A DNA stretch of 64,000 bases, taken from positions 12,190,501 to 12,254,500 of the forward strand of contig NC_090785.1 in assembly GCF_040054535.1 (NCBI RefSeq), given 5' to 3'. A program made the translations under genes and the position numbers. The notes under the pieces are model-generated. The model saw only the letters and a list, made by a program, of their open reading frames with translations. It was not told the DNA's origin and searched no databases. Positions within the stretch are counted from its first letter, which is position 1, and each line of letters begins with the position of its first letter. Shown one piece after another: positions 32,932-42,554 of this stretch. This stretch comes from Antennarius striatus (Eukaryota > Chordata > Actinopteri > Lophiiformes > Antennariidae).

Positions 32932-33912
32932 ATGATTGTGATCCAGAATGTGATGCCCAGTTCCCCAGCAAGGATGAGGAGGCAGTGGGTGAAGAGGATT
33001 CTGTGGGGTGTCCTCTTTGGGTTGATGGTCCTCATCTATGGCTCTCATGCACCTCTCATCACTCTCACCAAGATTGATGATGAAGTCCCTTTCAACCCTT
33101 CATCCTGTGTTGTCATGATTGAGTTAGCCAAACTTCTCATTTCTCTGTTTGCCTTTGTGCTAAGGACAGGAACCTCTTCCTTAAATCATCCTCCAACTCT
33201 AGTCCTTGTGGCTCCCTATGCAGTCCCTGCCATACTTTATGCCCTCAACAACAACTTGGTTGTTCTCATGCAGGGATACATGGACCCAAGCTCATTTCAA
33301 GTGCTTTCCAACCTGAAAATTGCCTCAACGGCCCTGTTGTACTCCCTCTTCTTGGGCAAGAGGCTCCGGCCTGTTCAGTGGTTGGCTCTGGGACTCCTCA
33401 TGTGTGCGGGCGTGTTCCAGACATACAGCAGCCTGGATCTAGGAGATACTCAGAGGGCAGAAGCTGAGGAGGGCCCAAGACTTCATATCACTACTTGGGG
33501 GCTTTTTCTTGTTCTAGTATATTGCTTTATTTCAGGCCTTGCAGCAGTGTACACAGAGATGGTGCTAAAGAGCCAGAGGCTGCCCCTGAGCCTGCAGAAT
33601 CTTTACCTGTACGTTTTTGGGGTGGTCATTAATGGATTCTCCTCCTTTTCTTTCATAATAAGTGAAAAGAGCTTTCTGGAAGGATATTCAGGGGTTGTTT
33701 GGGTTATTATTGCAGGGCAAGTGGCTAACGGACTCTTAATGTCTGTGGTGCTCAAACATGGAAGTGGAATCACCAGGCTCTTTGTCATTTCCTGTTCCAT
33801 GTTAGTTAACGCTTTGCTCTCCTGGGCCATTTTAGGCCTGCAGCTCACACCTATTTTCTTTCTTCCTGTTTTCATGATTGGACTGGCAGCTTATCTTTAT
33901 TACAGACAGTAA
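32932..33912 (+). CDS. slc35a4: Probable UDP-sugar transporter SLC35A4
   Basis: A single-exon ORF of 326 codons for a nucleotide-sugar-transporter-family (SLC35A) membrane protein of the Golgi. Human SLC35A4 is 324 aa. About ten hydrophobic segments are visible, the first at residues 24-42. Family-typical stretches are ANNNLV-like (YALNNNLVVLMQGYMDPSSF), VLSNLKIASTALLYS, YCFISGLAAVYTEMVLKSQR and LKHGSGITRLFVISCSMLVN. The amino end MIVIQNVMPSSPARMRR could start at the second Met (32953); I keep the first. An AG precedes the ATG directly, so a splice acceptor there cannot be excluded. The substrate of this subfamily is not settled. Confidence 0.95.
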   Translation: MIVIQNVMPSSPARMRRQWVKRILWGVLFGLMVLIYGSHAPLITLTKIDDEVPFNPSSCVVMIELAKLLISLFAFVLRTGTSSLNHPPTLVLVAPYAVPAILYALNNNLVVLMQGYMDPSSFQVLSNLKIASTALLYSLFLGKRLRPVQWLALGLLMCAGVFQTYSSLDLGDTQRAEAEEGPRLHITTWGLFLVLVYCFISGLAAVYTEMVLKSQRLPLSLQNLYLYVFGVVINGFSSFSFIISEKSFLEGYSGVVWVIIAGQVANGLLMSVVLKHGSGITRLFVISCSMLVNALLSWAILGLQLTPIFFLPVFMIGLAAYLYYRQ

Positions 33913-34285
33913 AATGTTGACTAAATTAACCACAAGGCTACTTGAACTAAAAAAGAAGTGTTTTGTGTTTGACATTTTTTAAATGTTCTTACAAAGCTTA
34001 CTCTTATACTTGATTTATAAACTTGCAGTCATGTCAGCAGAAGCCTGATTTTCCAATTTACATTAGACTTTGGAGATGGAATTCACAACCCTGCTGCAAA
34101 TTGAAATAATTCAAGTCTTGATTTCTATTATTCATGAAGCATTTCTGAAAATTGCTGCTATTGTCACTTTGATGGTATTTTTTATCTGTAGTGCATTCTT
34201 TGACAATACTGTATTATTTCTGACTGTAATAAAACTTTAAATGTGTGCTGTTCATATCCAATAAATTGTAAACCAAAAATGTATT
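33913..34285 (+). other. slc35a4: slc35a4 3'UTR with two polyA signals
   Basis: AATAAA hexamers occur at 34228-34233 and 34260-34265. The likely end (about 34285) is only some 40-60 bp from the inferred end of the convergent kinesin-like gene. Confidence 0.65.
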
Positions 34286-34348
34286 TCTCATTACTAACAG
34301 GGCGTACTAATATGAAAATGTAATATAAAGTCATATGCTCATTCATTT

Positions 34349-34558
34349 TTTATTCAATGGCCTTTTTATTTTTATTTTGAATCTTATTACAACCAGGTTA
34401 TGAAGGTTAACAATGCCCCTGCCTCCTTCAGACCCCCCCCCCCACACACACACACACACATACACAACTAACATAAAAGTTAAACCAAATGTAAAATACA
34501 AATGATAAAAATAATGAAAATAAATAGTAATAAAAGAAATAATACATATACTCATTCC
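34349..34558 (-). other. 3'UTR of the kinesin-like gene
   Basis: Short trailer after the TGA at 34559-34561. Minus-strand AATAAA hexamers lie at 34354-34349 and close by near 34370. It includes a C-run followed by (CA)n at about 34431-34460. Confidence 0.55.
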
Positions 34559-37500
34559 TCATGGTGATGACATTTCAGCCTTAGGATTGCCTCGAACAGC
34601 TAAAGTATCCTTCAACTCTGCCAGTGCTGGAAAAAGAAAGAACTGTTTCTTGGCATTCTTGTCACATTCACATTAAGAAGTTATGTGAATGTGTAAGTTC
34701 CATTAGTGATCAAACAGCCAGGGAGGTTGAGATGAGATGACAAACACTGACCTTTACGGAGTTGTTTGTTGTCGGCCTGCAGTTGCTGGTTCTGAGCAGA
34801 GAGATAGATGGCATCCTGCACTGCCTCCAGCAGCACTCTTCGTTGTCTGCCCTCAGACATCTTCCTCTGCTCTTCACTCACATGATGAAACACTCTGAAA
34901 ACCTAGAGAGCAACAAACACTGACAAATAAGACCTGAAGATGCTTCTTTACTTTATCATTTATCAAACAACTACAGTTTTACTGAACAATCCCATGGTTG
35001 TAATGCATTTTATTTAACATGCTATATTTCATTTACGCATGATACTAGAAGAGTAGTTCATTTTGGCAATGTGTTGAATTTGTGCTTCTGGTTAATCTGG
35101 TAAAATTCCCTGCGTATTTTTGGGGACTGTAAGTTGCTACCAGTTCTGCTGGTTTCATGTATCTGATGCCGGAGACTCATACCACTCTCGTAATTCAACA
35201 CAGATTGCAATTTTCCACAGATCACTGCATTTCAGCCAATTTTATTTCAAATTAATCCAGTTCTGTGAATTGTATACATCTGTGAATTGAGAAAATTTGG
35301 GGGGCAGTTACGTACCCTATTTCTATAGTTATCAAGAATACTCAATTTTGCAATGTATTTTCCACAAAGAACATGGAAATCAAACAATTTAAGTGCATTT
35401 GTCACCTAACTGGCTAACAGGCACAGGAATGTGTTGCACTTGAAATCAAAATCACGCTTCAGCAGCTAAGGTGTATGTAAATGTACTGTATGTAGACAGG
35501 TCCACTTACTCTATATACCTACTGGTGAAATACATTAGCAGAAAATGACTCAAAATGTAAGATATATTGTCTGAAGCAGCATCTCACTAATCGATCAAAC
35601 TTTCTTCACCTGAGCTGAACTATTCCTCACCTGCAGGCTCTCCTCTCTGAGACGTCGCAGTTCTGTTTGATGTGTGTGATGCTGATTCTGCAGGTCTTTC
35701 TCAGCCTGTTGGGCCTCAGTGCGCAGAGCCTCTATCTGCAGCACAAGGACATGCCTCTCCCTGGTCAGCACCAGCAGCTGTTTCTGGGGGTCTTCTGTCT
35801 AGCAGGAGGAATAGATGGAACCATAAAAAATGCCAAGAATTAGGTTGCAAATGCAGTGGTTACCGCTGCCCTCCATAAATACAGCCTTGCATTAAGTTTT
35901 TAAACTGACTCAGCATCTTCAGCTAAGATAGATCACAAACCAAATAATGTTAAAAAGCAATGCATCTCATTATCTCACCAGTTCCTGTGCCAAGTCTTGC
36001 TCTATTTTCTCCACCTCTTGCTGAATTAATCGCTGACAGTTCTCTTTAAGTTGCCTCCTTCGTTCCTGCGCTTCTTTATATTCTAACTGAGACGGAACCT
36101 TAAATAGGCATTGTATTAGTGTGGCTTTCCTACTTATACACATACAAATATTATTAACAAGTTTAAAAGGGTATTCAGATGAGTAAATGTTCAAAACTCT
36201 ATTTTGGATGCCAGGAGTTGGATGAATTTTGTTACCAGTGGATAGAGGGCAGATTTCACTGCAGCAGCCCCGTTGTTGAGCTTCTCCTCTCTGAGAGCAT
36301 CTCGTAGCTGCTGGATTCTTGCTACTCTCTTTTGGACTTCCTCTGCATTCCCTTTTCCATCTTCAGATATGACACAAACTCAACATTATTGCCTCTACAT
36401 TTTTGTATAAACACTTTTCATATTGCAGCATATTACCTCTGACGTGTTCTTCCATTTGTTGCTTCAGCAGGTCTCGTAAATATTTCATTTTGTCTGTGCC
36501 TTCCCGATGATCACTGTTGTGCCACTTGCTATTTGGCAATAGGTGACTCTGCCACATGAGTGCAAAACATGGTGCACATTATGTTGGATGAACACATAAT
36601 TTCCTATGATGTCAAAGTTGTGAGTGAAAACATTTTCAGTGGAACCTGCGTTTTGTCTTTTATATTCTTTGACTTTTCCCTTCTCTTATCCCATGACTGA
36701 TTTTTCACAATCTGTCGGTGAGATCACATCATTTATTCTAGCTATGAGCTTGTTGAAAAAGTGTAACATTTTGTTGTTAATGATGATGGAAAATTATTTA
36801 CCTGCAGATTGTTGGTCAGCTCTGCCAGCCTGTAGGTGTTATGAAATTCATATCCCTCCTGTGACATCATTCTGGTTCTTAGGTCCATTATGCTGTATCT
36901 GATCTCTTGTTCAGCTGCTCTTGGACACCAGCGATTTGGGGTGGCCCTGGTTACCAAACATTTGGCTTTCTGAGCCAAAGCTAAAGCAGATGGAGTCTCG
37001 TCATCTAGAAGACCTGGTGGATGAAAGAAGTCATTGCTGGCTCAAGGAATTATGGTTGTTGGGGTTAGTCTACCCAAAGGACCAATTACCTTGAGGGTGG
37101 ATGCAATAGATGAGGACTGTCCTCCTGTTTCCTGTTACTGAGTCCTTTAAGAGGAAATCAAGGACTTTCTCATGTGTTGTACCTTCATTTTGGGTTTGGT
37201 CCAGAACCTTTACCAGAGGGCTGACCCTATAGAGCATTATCATTTACTGACACCTCATACTGTATACTGATTTTGCTGTTAATGTGCAAGAAATAAACAT
37301 ATTTCGAAAGCAGGAAGCAAAAAACTTTTTAATAAGTGCAACTGTTCTGCTACACAGAAACATACACATGAACGAATCTATAGGGGAAATAAATGTACTG
37401 TATATGGGTACATTTCAAAGGACACGGACATCTCTCGAGGAACTTTGTCTCTGCAAAGAAAAACTGTGTTATCTTCATTTTTAATGTTAATTGATTAATA

Positions 37501-39463
37501 GTTACATCATATCCAAATCAACATTTAGACTTGTCATAGCAGGAAAAGTACAGATGTTACTAAAAACATTACAAGGGCTCTGTTCAGTTTCAAAATGCCC
37601 CAGTAAGTCAGTGGGGAAGAGAAACCAGAAAACTCCAGGAACATTGAACTGAAGCATTGCACCTCTTTCCCTCCTGTGATATGTCAAATTGGTCTGTTGT
37701 AGTGGTCAAATCTACAGTAATTCTAAAAATACCAAGGAAAGGCCTAAAAGTATTTGCACAGTTTAAAGCATTGCTTTATCCTTCAAATAATCTTCAGGTT
37801 GAACTACCAAACAACTGACAAATGGCTGAATATACAGTAATTCAATATGTCTGAATAAAGCCTTAGATAAAGAAATTTTGGTCTAAAATCAACTAGCGAA
37901 CAGAACAGTGCTTCAGCGTTCAGCCAGATATTAGGACTGCATTTTAGGTCCTCTGACCCATATAATAGAAATCTGACTGTACATGGGTGAGTGACTGACC
38001 CCCTGAGGTCTGTCCTGCTGGCTCCCCCTTCCAGGCAGAAGAGTTGCAGGCTGCAGCGGTAGACCTCTGACTCCACCTCCTCTAGGTGAGGTTTCCATTC
38101 GACTGTCACTGAGAACATGGAGCTACAGCTAACATGTAGACATAACAACATCCCGTGAGTGCAGGAAAAGGTTGAATGAAGAAAAAAGACAGGCACACCA
38201 AGTGAATGAGGTAAAGAAAAAGACTTTGCTCTATTCTGGTAGAGCATTTCGATTAACCCCTTCAAAGTAATTCAGTTAATGGATTAGTTTACTTGACCAA
38301 CCTGCTGTAAATGGAGCCTCCACCAGCCTTAAGAGTCTCCTTACATGTCTCATACAGACTGTAGGCTTCCTCTGCTGAACACACACAAACCTCACATAAA
38401 CCGCCGACAAGACTGAGAATAAAGACAAAGAGTAGTACTGTAATCAGTTCATTCAATTAAATGTACAACCGCTGATGGAAAATTCATTGATATGCATTTG
38501 TATCTATGCTGATTAAACAGTTGTCACTCTCTGGACTCACTTTCCAAGGACAGGGTGTGTTATAAGTTCTAAAGTCTCTCTACTGGGGTTTAGGAGATCC
38601 ACAGCACTGCCATCTGTGTAAAACTGACATTCAGAAGTTAAAAAAAAAAAAAAGAAGTTATCCTTTCCTTTACTTTGTCTGAAATGATTTTTGACTATTG
38701 TACCGAAGGACAAACCTGCAGGAACGACACAGAGACAAACAAGTGTTCTTTGGACAGTATGCGACTAAACAGATTTGTCAAAACCTTAAGCAATCCAGAG
38801 AAAAATTGTAGTGAGTAAATCATAAAACAAATCAATAAAGTAAAAATTGATGTTCATAAATCAAAGTTTTGTTTCGGGCTTCACCTGTTTGATGAGACTG
38901 TGATCAATCAGAGTCCTAATATTCTCTGTGGAGGCTCCACATATCAGCAGAGCACCATTATAACCAATGGATATGGATTCAGTGAGAGACAGCAGGAGCT
39001 CTGAGTTGAAACTCTGCAGGATTATGTTAAGAATTTTAGTTTCCCAGAAATGTACTTGTTAATTGAAAACCAGCGGAACACAAATCAAACGGAACAATCA
39101 CACAGCTCATTTGTACCTGTATGTTGTCAGCCATTACTACCTGGTCGAAGCAGAAAGACTTTGCCTCCTGATTGGAAAACAAGTGTACAAATTATCAGAA
39201 AGCAGTTAACTGAATATTGATTCAAGCAGTGAGTGAATTCAAATGGGTTACCTCATCCTTTCCTGATTTGTAGTCCACACCATCCCCTTCCCTAATTACC
39301 ACAAATTCGTTCACTTCTGTGCAGTAAAAAACACATTAAAATCCCAAACCGCGACACAGCAAATTCACTGATTTGACATTTTTGTCTTTGCTTTACCTGG
39401 AACAGGAGCAAGCACGACTCCAACTCTGACTGTTTCAGCTCCCTCGCACAGCCGGAAAGACAT
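34559..39463 (-). CDS. Divergent kinesin-like protein, probably ATPase-dead
   Basis: Sixteen exons, 5' to 3': 39463-39397, 39316-39252, 39167-39117, 39013-38885, 38784-38716, 38623-38541, 38412-38302, 38128-38000, 37226-37090, 37013-36802, 36548-36437, 36360-36236, 36086-35979, 35798-35631, 34902-34752, 34626-34559. Every phase fits and gives 594 codons. Residues 1-295 follow a kinesin motor outline: FCFDQVV, GYNGALLICGASTENIRT where motors have GYNGT..AYGQTGSGKT, SSCSSMFSVTVEW at the switch I position, LQLFCLEGGAS at switch II, and GNRRTVLIYCIHPQ then ETPSALALAQKAK like the last strand and helix. The P-loop Lys, the SSR of switch I and the Asp of switch II are all absent, so ATP hydrolysis is unlikely. 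Residues 350-572 are Gln/Glu/Arg-rich coiled coil. I do not recognise the orthologue or its role; a microtubule or scaffold function is inference only. Confidence 0.82.
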
Positions 39464-39558
39464 TATTTTTAAAAATATGTTAAATTATATAAATCAGTCT
39501 TATTACCCAACTGTTTTGTCTTGATGTGGTTGTAAAAATGAGGTCCTCTAAGCTGTGT

Positions 39559-41336
39559 TCATTTTAGCCCTGGCCTTCCAGTGTGAACTTGTAGCATGGC
39601 GACCCAGTCATCCAGGTTTAATTTCACCTGAGTTATTAATGAGTTAGAATCCACTTTCACTGTGCAAGTGATCAGGGTGTCTTTACCAAGGCAGGGAGAA
39701 AACTCAGGACTGAGGCTATAAGCAAGAGTAATTCTAGTTTTTAGATCATTTTCCAAGAATGTTGTTATTATGGCATTTTGGAATATGTAACACAAGAGAT
39801 TAAATAAATTAAACAGTCCTGACAATTTCATTTGATTAATCGTGTAGTACAAAAATACTGGAATGTTTAACAATGGTAAGATAACATAAGAATATACAGT
39901 AATTCATCTTTTATTCAGCTTCACTTTCTAGTAAGGCATTTTTTGAAATGGAGTTATAATGAATTTGTGCTTTGTTTGTTGTTAATTAATGATTGAACCA
40001 ATAAAGAATCAATAAATGTCTACAGACTACAAGAGTACAAATATACATTCCTCAATAGTGGGACACAAGGTTCCCAACACAGAGGGGTGACCTGGGACTA
40101 AAACAGTACTGACATGGAATTCAGTTAATTTATTCAAATACTGCACTTAAAAGCACGGTTGAGGTACTTGAGTTTTTTAATTTTATGAAAGTGACATCCA
40201 TTGCGGCTCCATTTAATTTCAGATCCCAATCAGAAGGGGAATAATGACTCTATCATATTTGTCTAAAAACTTGTGATATCAATTGCCATACTTTTAGATT
40301 CCAAAATATGTATTACAATATATATTACAAACTATCTCCAATTTGAAGATTTAAATTTCTCTAATAAAAGAAATATGTTCTTCTTTATGTGTTGACAAAA
40401 CTGTTCAACCTCTTCAGTAAAATAATCCCATACAAAAACACAAAAAAGATGACTATTGTGTTTCTGAGCACATGAAAAGTTCACCTTTATGAGAATCGCC
40501 ATCTCACTGAACATGATGGCCTGTTGTAGACAGCACAGCCATAAATACACTAAAATGTCCAATATTAGACATCTACAGCAATGAAATTAATACGCTTTAA
40601 AACCAAAATAGGATACATTTCTATGAAATGAGTATTTTTGATATTGATGTTAATACATATATACGTACAGTGCATACCTTTGCCACCACTGACAGAAAGC
40701 AACCTGGTTTTCTGCTTTTAATTTGACAACTACTTACAAATTGGCATGGCCTCAGTTAGGATGTGCTTTATAACCCGGTAGCGTTCATCTGATCTTGTTT
40801 GGGGATAGATTTTACAATCATTTATAAGAAAGAGGGATTTAAAGGAAATAATGTGCTAACAAGGCTATTAAAACTAATACAGTACATATTTAGTCTCATG
40901 AACTATGTATTAGTTCATGAGACTAATACTTACTCTCATGAACTAGTCTCATGAATCTAAAAACTGAAAGAAGTGACAAGTTTAGGGTTAAAATTCAGTT
41001 GAATTCATGCAAACTTTTCTGTGCAGTTGTTACATTTTAGAACATCTTAGATTAGAACAGTACCATGAGAACATATAACATAGTAACAGCAATCCAAATA
41101 GTTTCCCTAGGATAACTTTATTTTGCCTTCTTCATAGAAACACCTACATGAACATTGCACAGACCCCAATGGAGACATTATGGTCTAAATTATTCAGATA
41201 TACAGCAAACCTATTCCAGAAAAGAGGCAGATTGTCTTTTTGTTAAATATGATTTCTCAATGGTGAACGCATAAAAGTTTACCTCACTGCTATTAATGTC
41301 TCAGAGATGGTCATTGTAAAATAGCTTTCTTCAAGT
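39559..41336 (-). other. Possible unidentified gene or decayed gene (candidate exons)
   Basis: Three adjacent minus-strand segments have splice signals and compatible phases: 41336-41283, 40793-40738 and 40549-40485. They would read, for example, ESYFTMTISETLIAV, SDERYRVIKHILTEAMPI and QQAIMFSEMAILIK. A later open segment at 39715-39559 (LSPEFSPCLGKDTLITCTVK, end GRPGLK, TGA) could be a last exon, but needs one more exon of suitable phase that I could not settle. Other open pieces lie at 40140-40040, 41745-41691, 41939-41820 and 42331-42170, with conflicting phases. I recognise no family. Chance open frames in AT-rich DNA remain quite possible. Confidence 0.25.
40890..40926. repeat. Perfect 16-bp palindrome with 5-nt loop
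   Basis: TTAGTCTCATGAACTA (40890-40905) and its exact complement (40911-40926) flank TGTAT. The core CTCATGAACTA recurs directly at about 40933 and in part at 40945. It is in non-coding sequence between the kinesin-like gene and cd74. Confidence 0.9.
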
Positions 41337-42444
41337 CTAATTATTAAAAAGATACAAAGATAGAAGGCACATAAGTCTGGAGAAGCATCACATGAATCGT
41401 TGTTTTCAGATAAACATGATTAACATATAGACTTTATTAAACTGTGGATAATGTGAGCATCTAGGATATACTGAATTTTAGGATATCCTCAAAACCAGAA
41501 AAATACAATAAAAAGATAAAATATCAAGAACAATCAATTTAGCAGACCAGTGTAGATTTGATCTCACACTGCCAGAAAAAAATTGATAGAATTAAGAGAT
41601 TACAGAGATTAAAACAAAAAACCAAACAAACAAAAAAACCAAACACATTATTTATAGACTTGAACCAATCAGCATCCAGTGTAAAATGACCTGAAGGCCC
41701 ACTGAAAAGAGACACCCAGCACCTTCCTTTATTTTTGTTCCAGTACTGGAAAAAAGAAAAAAGAAAAAATTTGTACAACAAATAACAGTTAAACACACAA
41801 TAAAACACATGTGACTGACTGCCCTGTAGCTTGAGCTGAGAAGTTTGAGGAGAGGTAGTGGAAATATGTTCAACAGGCCCTCTCAGATTTTTCTCAGAAG
41901 GCCTGTATTCTATAACTCTGATAAATACCAGTATCACATCTAAAGAAAAGAAAACCCCAGGCTTAAATACTATCAGATTCAACAGTTATAGTTGCTAACT
42001 GGGTTTGTGGTCACTGCCAGCTAGACTGACCACTGAATTTAGATATCTGTTGTCATAGATCCATTATATAACACTGCCATTGTTCTTTGGTTCATGGCTT
42101 ACCGAGTGGTAAATTTCAATTTTGATCAGGCATTTCACTAAAGTGCATCCTCAGTTATTTTCAGTGTCGAAATTTGTGCAATTTTGAAGATATTCGATTT
42201 GATTGAGGAAGTTGTAAGTGTTGTAGGGATTTTTTCTTAGTATTGTGGGGACCAATCACTGGATGGATAGAGCTGCTCCTCAGCTGTTGAGAGCTAGGGA
42301 GATCTGGAGGAGGACCACGGATAGAGTTAAGCATCTGTAGGAATAAACCACCAGGTTTTGCTCTGACTTAATTTCTTTTTAAACTTTGAGATTGAAAATG
42401 GATATAATTCAAATTGTCTTTATCTCTCAACAACATTAAAAAAA

Positions 42445-42554
42445 ACTCCCCTCCTGTACACATGGTTTTATTTTTCCATCTGGTTCTACCTAGAAGTGAT
42501 GCCCAATCCTGCCTAACAGCATGATAAACATTTAAACTAACAGAATTAGAAGTA
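42445..42554 (-). other. cd74: cd74 3'UTR (inferred)
   Basis: A minus-strand AATAAA lies at 42472-42467, about 85 nt after the TAG, which would give a very short 3'UTR. No coding exon is certain downstream. Confidence 0.45.

Noticed and set aside
33603-33875. 90-codon antisense open frame inside slc35a4
   Set aside because: It mirrors the coding strand of a conserved transporter and resembles nothing itself.
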